NCBI RefSeq assembly: GCF_029543155.1
Contig: NZ_JARQXA010000001.1
Location: 496,001-560,000, forward strand
DNA: 64,000 nt
Origin: Sphingomonas sp. HITSZ_GF
Lineage (GTDB): Bacteria; Pseudomonadota; Alphaproteobacteria; Sphingomonadales; Sphingomonadaceae
Reading direction: 5' to 3'
In this document: one piece after another, positions 25,889 to 33,856 of the stretch
Numbering within the stretch: the stretch's first letter is position 1
How the letters are laid out: every line of letters begins with the position of its first letter
The notes under the pieces: model-generated
Database searches by the model: none
What the model was told of the DNA's origin: nothing
What the model saw: the letters and a program-made list of their open reading frames with translations, nothing else
Translations under genes and position numbers: made by a program

Positions 25889-27058
25889 ATGCCTGATTTT
25901 GGTTTCGTCAGGGCGCTCGCCCATGTCGCGCGAATTATTGGTGTGGCCGCTGCGAGCTTGCTGCTTCACGCCGAAGCATACGCCGCCAGCCAGCCCATTT
26001 CGATCCAGCAATTCTCGTCGAAGGGCGCCTATGGCACACAGGTCGCCAACCCGCTGCCGATCTACACCCTGCACATATCCAACGGGAAACTGGTGGACAG
26101 CAACGGTGTCACCTTCAATTCCTACCTGCCACAATGGACCACCAGCTCGCCGCAATGGTCCCCCGTGGCTGGCTCGGGCTGCATCATTCCCAATCTTCGA
26201 TGGGCCGCGGTCTATACGACCTTCTACGTCGTCCTGGCCAGCGACCCGGACCATATGCGCGTGGTGCGGTCGTGCGGGAAATCGCCGCTGCAGCTGAACA
26301 GCAACGCGCAATACAGCAATATCGGCAGCGGCAACTTCATCAACCATGCGCAGATCGCCGGTGCGATCAACGGCAACACCAACAACGTCAACCAGGTGAT
26401 CGCTGCGGGCGAGCTTGACGTGATCAACGGCAAGATCGTGTACATGGACACCTGCAGCGGGCATTTTCAGCCCAATGTCGGCTCGTTCCTGGCCTATGCG
26501 AGCGGACTGGACGAGGGCGGCGTGCTCAGCCTGACGTCGTCGTTGAAGAGCATCATCCAGTCGGGATCGATCTCAGACCAGCAAATCTCCGCCAATCTAA
26601 CGCCGATGGTGAGCGGCGGCACGACGCCGAGCCGGAATGTGCGGGTCGGCACGAGTGGCTGCTACAGCTACACGACGGTGTTCGCGATCGGCACGTCGAA
26701 CGGCACGACGACCCTGTCGGGCGGGCTATTGGCGCTGAACCAGGGCGGGGTTCAGGTATTCATGAACAACATCAATGCGATCACCAACCAGAACGTCAAG
26801 GATATCACGCTGACCGGCAACTGCTGCATCTACAGCTATGCCGCCAACGTGATCACCGATCTTCACTTCTGGAACAATGCGCTGAACTTCACCTTCACCG
26901 ACGAGACGAACGACACCTACAGCCTGTCGGTGCACGTTTATTCGTACAACCATGAGGTGGATTACAATTCGGCCAAGCCGAACATCAACAAAATCACCTT
27001 CGACTGGGCTCCGTCGAGTTCGAGCTCGAGCTCGAGTCAGCCCAAGGACGAACTCTGA
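25889..27058 (+). CDS. Secreted protein with a SGHF motif and a C-terminal KDEL (unknown)
   Basis: A 389-residue secreted protein with a signal peptide ending near AEAYAA (residue 33). I do not recognise the family as a whole. A central stretch, INHAQIAG ... AAGELDVINGKIVYMDTCSGHF (about residue 150-195), resembles a pattern I remember from toxin-associated and other secreted proteins (HSxL-AGE-nGkI-iSGHY-P). The mature protein is rich in Asn, Ser and Thr and has six or so cysteines. It ends with a nine-serine run and QPKDEL. Its codon choice includes more A/T than the neighbours, suggesting a different history. GGGGGAA lies upstream of the ATG. It is followed after 12 bases by the convergent rimO. 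Confidence 0.72.
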   Translation: MPDFGFVRALAHVARIIGVAAASLLLHAEAYAASQPISIQQFSSKGAYGTQVANPLPIYTLHISNGKLVDSNGVTFNSYLPQWTTSSPQWSPVAGSGCIIPNLRWAAVYTTFYVVLASDPDHMRVVRSCGKSPLQLNSNAQYSNIGSGNFINHAQIAGAINGNTNNVNQVIAAGELDVINGKIVYMDTCSGHFQPNVGSFLAYASGLDEGGVLSLTSSLKSIIQSGSISDQQISANLTPMVSGGTTPSRNVRVGTSGCYSYTTVFAIGTSNGTTTLSGGLLALNQGGVQVFMNNINAITNQNVKDITLTGNCCIYSYAANVITDLHFWNNALNFTFTDETNDTYSLSVHVYSYNHEVDYNSAKPNINKITFDWAPSSSSSSSSQPKDEL

Positions 27059-27070
27059 TCGCCGCGCCGC

Positions 27071-28408
27071 TCAGACCGCGTCAAGCGGCACGCCGTACAG
27101 GTCGTGCTCGTCGGCGTCCTCGATCTCGACCATGACGATGTCGCCCTGGCTCAGATGGCCGGCGTCGCGCAGGAACACCTCGCCGTCGATTTCCGGCGCG
27201 TCGGCCTGGCTGCGGCCGGTGGCACCGCCTTCGTCGCCGACTTCGTCGATGATCACTTCGAGCGTGCGGCCGACCTTGGCCTGGAGCTTGGCCGCACTGA
27301 TCGCCGCGGTCTTTTCCATGATCCGGGCGTAGCGTTCCTCCTTGACCTCTTCAGGCACTGCGCCGGGCAGGTCGTTGGCGGCCGCGCCTTCGACCGGCTC
27401 GAAGCGAAACGCGCCGACGCGGTCGAGTTGCGCTTCGTCGAGCCAGTCGAGCAGATACTGGAAATCCTCCTCGGTCTCGCCGGGGAAGCCGACCACGAAG
27501 GTCGAGCGGATCGTCAGGTCCGGGGCGATCGCGCGCCAGTTCTTCAGCCTCTCGAGCACCTTGGCCTCGTTGGCCGGGCGCTTCATCGTGCGCAGGACCG
27601 ACGGGCTGGCATGCTGGAACGGGATGTCGAGATAGGGGAGGATCAGCCCCTCGGCCATCAGCGGGATGACTTGGTCGACATGCGGATAGGGATAGACATA
27701 ATGGAGCCGCACCCAAGGCGCGATCTTGCCGAGCTCGCGGGCGAGATCGGTCATGTGCGGGATCACTTCGCCGCCCTTCCACGGGCGCGGCTGCTTGCGG
27801 ATGTCCACGCCGTACGCCGAGGTGTCCTGGCTGATGACCAGCAGCTCCTTGGTGCCGGCCTCGACCAGCTTCTCCGCCTCTCGCAGGATCGCGTCGGGGC
27901 GGCGGCTGACCAGGTCGCCGCGCAGCGCCGGGATGATGCAGAAGGAGCAGCGGTGGTTGCAGCCCTCGGAAATCTTCAGATAGCTGTAGTGACGCGGCGT
28001 GAGCTTGAGCCCGGCATCGGGCACCAGATTGACGAAGGGCGAAGGCGGCATCGGCGCCGCATCATGCACCGCGCCGACCACTTCCTCGTACTGATGCGCA
28101 CCGGTGACCGCGAGCACGTTCGGGAAGCGCGCGCGGATCGTCTCGGCTTCCTTGCCCATGCAGCCAGTGACGATAACGCGGCCATTCTCGGCGATCGCCT
28201 CGCCGATCGCCTCGAGCGATTCTTCCTTGGCGGAATCGAGAAAGCCACAGGTGTTGACCAGCACGACGTCGGCGCCGGCATAGTCGGGCGACATCGCATA
28301 GCCGTCTGAGCGGAGCTTGGTGAGGATCCGCTCGCTGTCGACCAGGTTCTTGGGACAGCCGAGCGACACCATGCCCACGCGGGGCGCCTCGGGAAGTTTA
28401 GTTGCCAT
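27071..28408 (-). CDS. rimO: Ribosomal protein S12 methylthiotransferase RimO
   Basis: Radical SAM enzyme that adds a methylthio group to the conserved Asp of ribosomal protein S12. The 445 residues show the N-terminal MTTase domain with three cysteines ([33 protein letters not shown]), the radical SAM motif CNHRCSFC (about residue 150-157), [29 protein letters not shown] and a C-terminal TRAM domain (about 375-440). The sequence SLGCPKN and the TRAM features fit RimO rather than MiaB. Length is normal. Confidence 0.97.
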   Translation of the reverse strand: MATKLPEAPRVGMVSLGCPKNLVDSERILTKLRSDGYAMSPDYAGADVVLVNTCGFLDSAKEESLEAIGEAIAENGRVIVTGCMGKEAETIRARFPNVLAVTGAHQYEEVVGAVHDAAPMPPSPFVNLVPDAGLKLTPRHYSYLKISEGCNHRCSFCIIPALRGDLVSRRPDAILREAEKLVEAGTKELLVISQDTSAYGVDIRKQPRPWKGGEVIPHMTDLARELGKIAPWVRLHYVYPYPHVDQVIPLMAEGLILPYLDIPFQHASPSVLRTMKRPANEAKVLERLKNWRAIAPDLTIRSTFVVGFPGETEEDFQYLLDWLDEAQLDRVGAFRFEPVEGAAANDLPGAVPEEVKEERYARIMEKTAAISAAKLQAKVGRTLEVIIDEVGDEGGATGRSQADAPEIDGEVFLRDAGHLSQGDIVMVEIEDADEHDLYGVPLDAV

Positions 28409-28565
28409 GATTGGCGCGCCACATAGGGATTTTCGGCGAAAAAGCTAGGCCGGGGCTTTCCCGGGGGTGAGTTTGACCGCCGACAAGGCGTGCGCGGGCA
28501 AAGCGGTACAGGCAGGGTACGGCCGCGCAGCACCGGCGCGGCATGGGCAATAGAAGGGCATTTCC

Positions 28566-29078
28566 ATGTCTGCGGAGCTTGCGGACCCCATCACTCTCAC
28601 CACCCGCTCGGGCCTTGCGATCGAGGTTCGCCCGGCCATGCCCGGGGACGAGGCAGCGCTGCGCCAGTTGTTCGAGAGCGTATCGAGCGACGATCGCCGC
28701 TTCCGTTTCCTGACTGCCTGCGATCAGCTTTCGAACGAGCAGATCGCGGCGATGACCCAGGTCGATCACTGGCAGACCGACAGCTTCCTGGCCTTTGCCG
28801 ATGGCGAGCTGGTAGCGAGCGCGGTGCTTGCCTGCGACAAGCCGATGGTGATGGCCGAGGTGGCGATCTCGATCCGCTCGGACCGCAAGGGACAGGGGAT
28901 CGGCTGGTCGCTGCTCGACTATATCACTGGCGAGGCGGCGCGGCGGGGGGTGAAATACCTGCTCTCGATCGAGAGCCGCGAGAACCACCAGGCGATCGCG
29001 CTGGAGCGCGAGATGGGCTTTATCGCGCGGCCGGTGGAGGGCGATTCGACGCTGGTGCTGCTCGAACGCCGCTTCTAG
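28566..29078 (+). CDS. GNAT-family N-acetyltransferase
   Basis: A 170-residue protein with the GNAT acetyl-CoA binding motif SIRSDRKGQGIGWSLLDYIT (R-x-x-G-x-G/A near residue 100-107) and the C-terminal ENHQAIALEREMGFIARP. The N-terminal AMPGDEAALRQLFESVSSDDRRFRFL resembles the GNAT domains appended to acyl-CoA synthetases/protein acetylases. The substrate is unknown. Confidence 0.85.
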   Translation: MSAELADPITLTTRSGLAIEVRPAMPGDEAALRQLFESVSSDDRRFRFLTACDQLSNEQIAAMTQVDHWQTDSFLAFADGELVASAVLACDKPMVMAEVAISIRSDRKGQGIGWSLLDYITGEAARRGVKYLLSIESRENHQAIALEREMGFIARPVEGDSTLVLLERRF

Positions 29079-29134
29079 GCAAGGCCCGCATTCGGGCGTA
29101 TCTTCGCCTCCCTGCAGATAAATGGGAGGGGAAG

Positions 29135-29539
29135 ATGCAAATCCACTGGCTGGCGATCCTGGCCGCTGCGGTGGCCGGGTTCGTGGTAGGCGGGATCTGG
29201 TACGGCCCGCTGTTCGGCAAGGCATGGATGAAGGCGCGGGCGATCGATCCCGAGGAGGCGGCGAAGGGTGCGAACATGCCGATGATCTTCGGCACTACTT
29301 TCGTGCTCAACCTGATCGCCGCCTTCATGCTCGATCACCTCTACAACACCTATGACGCGCAGATCGGTTTCCACCATTCGCTCGTGATCGCCGGGATCAT
29401 CGGCGTCGGTTTCATCGCCACCTCGGTGGGGGTGAACTACCTGTTCTCGCGCCTGCCGCGGTCGCTGTTCCTGATCGACGCTGGCTACTGGATCGTCACC
29501 TATCTGGTGATGGGCGCGATCTTCGGGCTGCTCGTCTAG
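29135..29539 (+). CDS. DUF1761 membrane protein
   Basis: A 134-residue inner-membrane protein with four hydrophobic segments. The N-terminal NWLAI-like start and GGIWYGPLFGKAWMK are typical of DUF1761, whose function is unknown. GGGAGGGGAAG directly precedes the ATG at 29135. Confidence 0.83.
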   Translation: MQIHWLAILAAAVAGFVVGGIWYGPLFGKAWMKARAIDPEEAAKGANMPMIFGTTFVLNLIAAFMLDHLYNTYDAQIGFHHSLVIAGIIGVGFIATSVGVNYLFSRLPRSLFLIDAGYWIVTYLVMGAIFGLLV

Positions 29540-29545
29540 CCCGGC

Positions 29546-29902
29546 TCAGGCTTGGGGGCGGAAGATGAACCAGGCGCCCGCCGCGATCAGTGCGAAGCCG
29601 ATCAGGTGGTTGAGGGTGACCTTCTGTCCCAGATAAAGTGCCGAGAAGATGACGAAGACGCTCAGGGTGATCACTTCCTGCATCGCCTTGAGCTGTGCCG
29701 CCGAATAGACCGCGCTGCCCCAGCGATTGGCCGGCACGGCGATCAGATATTCGGGCAGTGCAATCAGCCAGCTGGTGAGGATCACCAGCGCCAGCGGCAC
29801 GGCCTTGAAGCGCAGATGGCCATACCACGCGATCGTCATGAAGACGTTCGAGGCGATCAGCATCAGGATCGGCAGGGCACGGGCAGTGAGGTCGACGGGC
29901 AT
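29546..29902 (-). CDS. DMT-superfamily small membrane protein (DUF486)
   Basis: A 118-residue protein with four hydrophobic helices. Blocks such as IASNVFMTIAWYGHLRF, SWLIALPEYLIAVPANRWG and QLKAMQEVITLSVFVIFS fit DUF486, a small-transporter-like family related to the drug/metabolite transporters. Its function is unknown. It is divergent from the AAC(3) gene and convergent with the DUF1761 gene. Confidence 0.85.
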   Translation of the reverse strand: MPVDLTARALPILMLIASNVFMTIAWYGHLRFKAVPLALVILTSWLIALPEYLIAVPANRWGSAVYSAAQLKAMQEVITLSVFVIFSALYLGQKVTLNHLIGFALIAAGAWFIFRPQA

Positions 29903-29925
29903 GGCGCGACCTTGGCCGGGATGGC

Positions 29926-30705
29926 ATGCACGTCAAGATGGAGATGATTCCGAAAACGCGCCTGATCGAGCAGCTCCGCGCGCTGGGCGTGCGCGAAGGT
30001 GGGGTGCTGCTCGTCCATACCAGCTTCCGGAGCGTCCGCCCGGTGGAGGGCGGGCCCGAGGGGCTGATCGCGGCGTTATGCGCGGCGCTGGGGCCGGAGG
30101 GCACGCTCGCCATGCCCTCGGCAACCGGCGACGATGATCGCCCCTTCGATCCGACCACGACCGACAATCGCGACGACCTGGGTATTGTCGCCGACCTGTT
30201 CTGGCGGATGCCGGGCGTGATGCGCAGCCCGCATTTCGATGCGGTTTCCGCGTGGGGCCCGCAAGCGGCCTGGATCACCGGGGGACCGTTAGTGCTGCCG
30301 CCCGCGGCGCCGGGCAGCGCGATCGACCGGATCCGCGAACTCGGTGGCCAGGTGCTGCTGCTTGGCGTTACGCATCACGCCAACACCATGCTCCACCTCG
30401 CCGAGCTGCTCGGCGGCGCGCCCTATCGCAGCGATTTCCACTACATCGATGCCGAAGGCCGGGAGGTCCATTACGGCGAGAATGACAGCTGCTGCGCGAA
30501 GTTCGAGCTTGTCGAGGACTGGCTCGCCGCCGAAGGGTTGATCGCCACGGGCATGGTCGGCCACGCCGAGGCGCGGCTGATGGATGCAGAGGCTCTGGTG
30601 CGGATCGCGGCGAAAAAGGTGCGCGAGAACCCGCTAATCTTCCTCCACGACCCCGAAGAGGGTTGTGAGGAATGCGACGAGGCGCGGGAGAGTCTCCCCG
30701 ATTGA
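29926..30705 (+). CDS. AAC(3)-family aminoglycoside N-acetyltransferase-like protein
   Basis: A 259-residue member of the antibiotic acetyltransferase (AAC(3)) family. The N-terminus LLVHTSFRSVRPVEGGPEGLI, TLAMPSATGDDD, DLGIVADLFWRMPGVMRSPHFDAVSAWG and LLLGVTHHANTMLHLAE are the family blocks. The usual HP of the RSxHP motif is HF here. The C-terminal tail carries closely spaced cysteines (EEGCEECDEARE), not usual for the resistance enzymes. Such chromosomal members may act on metabolites rather than drugs; resistance should not be assumed. Starts at 29926, 29938 or 29944 are all possible. Confidence 0.85.
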   Translation: MHVKMEMIPKTRLIEQLRALGVREGGVLLVHTSFRSVRPVEGGPEGLIAALCAALGPEGTLAMPSATGDDDRPFDPTTTDNRDDLGIVADLFWRMPGVMRSPHFDAVSAWGPQAAWITGGPLVLPPAAPGSAIDRIRELGGQVLLLGVTHHANTMLHLAELLGGAPYRSDFHYIDAEGREVHYGENDSCCAKFELVEDWLAAEGLIATGMVGHAEARLMDAEALVRIAAKKVRENPLIFLHDPEEGCEECDEARESLPD

Positions 30706-30712
30706 ACACATC

Positions 30713-30795
30713 CTGTTCCCCGGCGAACGCCGGGGAACAGAGTCACAAGCGAGTCGGCAGAGAAATCCTGGGCCCCAGCGTTCGCCGGGGAACAG
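30713..30795. repeat. Palindromic intergenic repeat, family C variant
   Basis: CTGTTCCCCGGCGAACGCCG with a perfect 12-bp stem (30713-30740), then a second related stem (GCGTTCGCCGGGG, about 30778-30790). It replaces the GTCATCCCGGC arms by GTTCCCCGGC but keeps the same two-module layout. It lies between the convergent AAC(3) and NlpD-like genes. Confidence 0.8.
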
Positions 30796-30804
30796 CCAGC
30801 GGGA

Positions 30805-31923
30805 TCAGCGCGCCGGCAGTCGCGGCAGCGGGTCGACCGGATTGCGGCCCTGGCGAATCTCGAAGTGCAGCTCGGGCCGGTCGGCAAAGCCCGAATTGCC
30901 CGAGAGCGCGATCATCTGGCCCTTCTTCACTGCCTGGCCGCGCTGCACCAGCAACTGGCCGGCATGGCCATAGACGGTCGTCCAGCCATCGCCGTGTCGC
31001 AGGATCACCAGCCCGCCCAACGCGGGAATGTCCGAGCCGACATAGGCGACGACGCCGTCCGCCGATGCCAGCACCGGCGTGTCGAGCGGCGCGGCGATCT
31101 TGATGCCGTCGTTGCGCTCGCCGGAAGCCCCCGGGCCGAAGCGCTTCACCACATTGCCCTTGAGCGGCCATTGGAAGCCACCGGCGAGTCGGGCAGGCGC
31201 CGCTACCGGCGTCGTCGGCGAGAGCACGCGGGCCGAGGAAGCGGTCGGCTGCGCCGGCTTGGCCTTTTCGGCGATGGCGGGCTGGCCGCCAGTGACGATG
31301 TCGTCGACGCCCAGGTCGAGATGGAAACGCGCCGCGCGCTGCTCGATGGTCTCCGGCCGGCCCGAAGGCGCCGCGTCGTCCGGGATCAGCAGCCGCTGGC
31401 CGGTGCGCAGGATATAGGGCTCTTCGAGCTCGTTGACCGCGATGATCCGCGACCAGGTGACGCCATAGGCGACGGCAATCGCGATGCCGGTCTCGCCATC
31501 GCGGACCAGGTGATAGCGCCCGCCCGGGATGGTCAGCTTCTGGCCGACGCGGATCACGAAGGGCGGGGGGATGTCGTTGGCCCGTGCGATCGCTTCCGAT
31601 CCCGCGCCGGTCTTCGCCGAGATCGAGCGCAGCGAGTCGCCCGGCTGGACGACATAGGTACGCCCGGCGATGGAACGGGCGTCGGCCGATACCTTGCGCG
31701 ATTGCCAGGCGGGCGGCGGCGCGGGCAGGCGGCGCACGTCCTGCTCGTTGCCGAGCGCCGGGCGCTCCCAGCGCTCCTGCGGTGCCTGGGGGTAGCGATC
31801 CTGGCGCGGCGACTGCTGCGGCGCCGGGCGATAGCCGGTATCCTGATATGCGCCGCCGGACTGCGGAATGCAGGCAGCGAGCAACAGCAGCGCCATAGGC
31901 GCCATCCGCTTTGCTGCCTTCAT
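30805..31923 (-). CDS. NlpD-like lipoprotein with LysM and degenerate LytM (M23) domain
   Basis: A 372-residue lipoprotein: MKAAKRMAPMALLLLAACIP has a lipobox LAAC. Two LysM peptidoglycan-binding repeats follow (YVVQPGDSLRSISAKTG at about 95, and YHLVRDGETGIAIAVAYG at about 142), then a LytM/M23 domain (about 255-370). The domain has lost its first zinc ligands: the usual HxGIDIAAP reads RNDGIKIAAP, while YGHAG and ELHFEIR remain. It should therefore be catalytically dead, like NlpD and EnvC, and would activate cell-wall amidases at division. I start at 31923 because this gives a normal lipoprotein signal; an in-frame ATG at 31956 would add 11 residues. Confidence 0.88.
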   Translation of the reverse strand: MKAAKRMAPMALLLLAACIPQSGGAYQDTGYRPAPQQSPRQDRYPQAPQERWERPALGNEQDVRRLPAPPPAWQSRKVSADARSIAGRTYVVQPGDSLRSISAKTGAGSEAIARANDIPPPFVIRVGQKLTIPGGRYHLVRDGETGIAIAVAYGVTWSRIIAVNELEEPYILRTGQRLLIPDDAAPSGRPETIEQRAARFHLDLGVDDIVTGGQPAIAEKAKPAQPTASSARVLSPTTPVAAPARLAGGFQWPLKGNVVKRFGPGASGERNDGIKIAAPLDTPVLASADGVVAYVGSDIPALGGLVILRHGDGWTTVYGHAGQLLVQRGQAVKKGQMIALSGNSGFADRPELHFEIRQGRNPVDPLPRLPAR

Positions 31924-32006
31924 CACCACCCCCGTGTTAACCATATCGTGCCGCACTCATAACGCGCATTTCCCCGCGCGTCAGGTACGTCTGGATACGG
32001 AGGTGC

Positions 32007-33284
32007 CTAGTTTGACGGTTCCAGCCGGTTCAGGCCCTTGAGATAGGGCTTCAGCACCTCGGGGATCGCCACCGATCCGTCTTCCTGCTGATAGTTTTCC
32101 AGCACCGCGACGAGCGTGCGGCCCACCGCCAGCCCCGATCCGTTGAGCGTGTGGACGAAGCGCGTGATCTTTTCGCCGGCCGGGCGGAAGCGCGCGTTCA
32201 TCCGGCGCGCCTGGAAGTCGCCGCAGGTCGAGCAGGACGAGATCTCGCGGTAGCGGGCTTGGCCGGGCAGCCACACTTCGAGGTCATAGGTGCGCGCGGC
32301 GGTGAAGCCCATGTCGCCGGTGCACAGCTTCATCCGCCGGAAGGGCAGGCCGAGCGCGGTGAGGATGCCCTCGGCGCATTGGGTCATGCGCTCGTGCTCC
32401 GCCTCGCTCTGCTCGGGCGTGGTGATCGAGACCATCTCGACCTTCTCGAACTGGTGCTGGCGGATGAAGCCGCGCGTGTCGCGGCCCGCCGCGCCCGCTT
32501 CGGAGCGGAAGCAGGCGGTGAGCGCAGTGAAGCGCAGCGGCAGCTCCTCCTCGGCGAGGATCTTCTCGCGGACGATGTTGGTGAGCGAGACCTCGGCGGT
32601 AGGGATCAGCCAGCGGCCGTCGGTGGTCTTGAACAGGTCTTCGGCGAACTTCGGGAGCTGGCCGGTGCCGAACACTGCCTCGTCGCGCACCAGCAGCGGC
32701 GGGATGGTCTGCTCGAAGCCCTGGCCCTCGAGCGTGTCGAGCATGAACTGGCCGAGCGCGCGGTGCAGCTTCGCGGCGGCGCCGCGCACCAGCGTGAAGC
32801 GTGCGCCGGAAAGCAGCGCACCGGTCTCGAAGTCGAGCCCGATCGCCGGGCCGATCGCGTCATGCTCCTTCGCCGCAAAGGCAAGCCTGGTCGGCTCGCC
32901 GACGGTCGCCATCAGTGCGTTGTCTTCCTCGTCGGCGCCCTCGGGCACGTCGGCGTAGGGCAGGTTGGGCAGGCTCGCGAGCCGGGCGTCGAGTGCCTCG
33001 CCCGCGGCCTTCTCCGCCGCTTCGAGCGCCGGGAGCGTTTCCTTGAGGCCTGCCACCTCGGCCATCAGTGCGGCTGCGGTCGCTTCGTCCTTCGCCGCCT
33101 TGGCCGCGCCGATTGCCTTCGAGGCCTCGTTGCGGCGGGCGAGCCCGGCCTGGACCTCGGTGACCAGCGCCCGGCGCTTCTCGTCGAGCGCGACCAGCTC
33201 GGCAGCCTGGGGTTCCAGCCCGCGGCGGGCGAGGCCGGCGTCGAAGGCTGCGGGATTCTCACGGATGGCGCGGATATCGTGCAT
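32007..33284 (-). CDS. serS: Seryl-tRNA synthetase SerS
   Basis: Charges tRNA-Ser (and tRNA-Sec) with serine. The 425-residue class II synthetase has the N-terminal tRNA-binding coiled coil (about residue 25-100), motif 2 in [24 protein letters not shown] (shown here only as landmark: [14 protein letters not shown], about 255-268), the serine-binding [16 protein letters not shown], and motif 3 in [20 protein letters not shown]. The ATG at 33284 gives the expected [11 protein letters not shown] start. The NlpD-like gene follows after a 83-base gap and may be co-transcribed. Confidence 0.98.
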   Translation of the reverse strand: MHDIRAIRENPAAFDAGLARRGLEPQAAELVALDEKRRALVTEVQAGLARRNEASKAIGAAKAAKDEATAAALMAEVAGLKETLPALEAAEKAAGEALDARLASLPNLPYADVPEGADEEDNALMATVGEPTRLAFAAKEHDAIGPAIGLDFETGALLSGARFTLVRGAAAKLHRALGQFMLDTLEGQGFEQTIPPLLVRDEAVFGTGQLPKFAEDLFKTTDGRWLIPTAEVSLTNIVREKILAEEELPLRFTALTACFRSEAGAAGRDTRGFIRQHQFEKVEMVSITTPEQSEAEHERMTQCAEGILTALGLPFRRMKLCTGDMGFTAARTYDLEVWLPGQARYREISSCSTCGDFQARRMNARFRPAGEKITRFVHTLNGSGLAVGRTLVAVLENYQQEDGSVAIPEVLKPYLKGLNRLEPSN

Positions 33285-33374
33285 GGCCGGGCGTATGACT
33301 GCGCGCCCGCCGCTGCGCAACCCTGCCGCGCGCGGCGGCGTTTAGGGAGGACAACCAAAGCAAGGAGAAGTGAG

Positions 33375-33818
33375 ATGCAGGTTCCGCATGATGCAGTCGT
33401 GATGGTCGCGGACGGGCGCAAGCTGCTGATGCTGCGCAACGAGGGCGACGCCGTGCATCCGAACCTGCTGGTCGAGCACAAGGACGAGCAGGAAAACCCG
33501 GCCAACACCGATCAGGCGACCGATTCGCCCGGACGCTCCTTTCAGAGCGTGGGGTCGCGGCGCAGCGCCTTCGAGGAAACCGACTTCCACCAGCTTGAGG
33601 AGGACCGCTTCGCCGCTGATGCGGCCGCGCTGCTCAGGGATCGTGCGCTGCGCAACGAATTCGAGACGCTGATCATCGTCGCCCCGCCCAGGACGCTGGG
33701 CGAGCTGCGCAAGCATTACCACAAGGAAGTCAGCGACCGGCTCGCCGGCGAGCTCGCCAAGGACCTGACCGGTCATCCGGTTCCGGAGATCGAGCAGGCG
33801 TTGCTGAAGGCGGAATAG
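33375..33818 (+). CDS. Host attachment (baeRF-like) family protein
   Basis: A 147-residue soluble protein. The N-terminal VVMVADGRKLLMLRNEG, the FAADAAALLRDRA helix, LIIVAPPRTLGELRKHYHKEV and the C-terminal KDLTGHPVPEIEQAL fit the family annotated as host attachment protein (first noted in Agrobacterium) and related to archaeal release-factor-like baeRF domains. The function is not established. AAGGAGAAG precedes the ATG. Confidence 0.82.
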   Translation: MQVPHDAVVMVADGRKLLMLRNEGDAVHPNLLVEHKDEQENPANTDQATDSPGRSFQSVGSRRSAFEETDFHQLEEDRFAADAAALLRDRALRNEFETLIIVAPPRTLGELRKHYHKEVSDRLAGELAKDLTGHPVPEIEQALLKAE

Positions 33819-33828
33819 GCTTCACGCT

Positions 33829-33854
33829 GTCATCCCGGCGTATGCCGGGATGGC
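33829..33854. terminator. Single family C hairpin between convergent genes
   Basis: GTCATCCCGGC-GTAT-GCCGGGATGGC: a 10-11 bp stem lying in the 38-base gap between the host-attachment gene and the serine-rich gene stop codons. Likely a two-way terminator derived from one module of the family C repeat. Confidence 0.6.
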
Positions 33855-33856
33855 GT

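Noticed and set aside
31957..32006. A missing surE gene between serS and the NlpD-like gene
   Set aside because: I remember surE near serS/nlpD in some relatives, but the short gap shows no remnant and the usual order in this species is unknown, so I do not claim a deletion.
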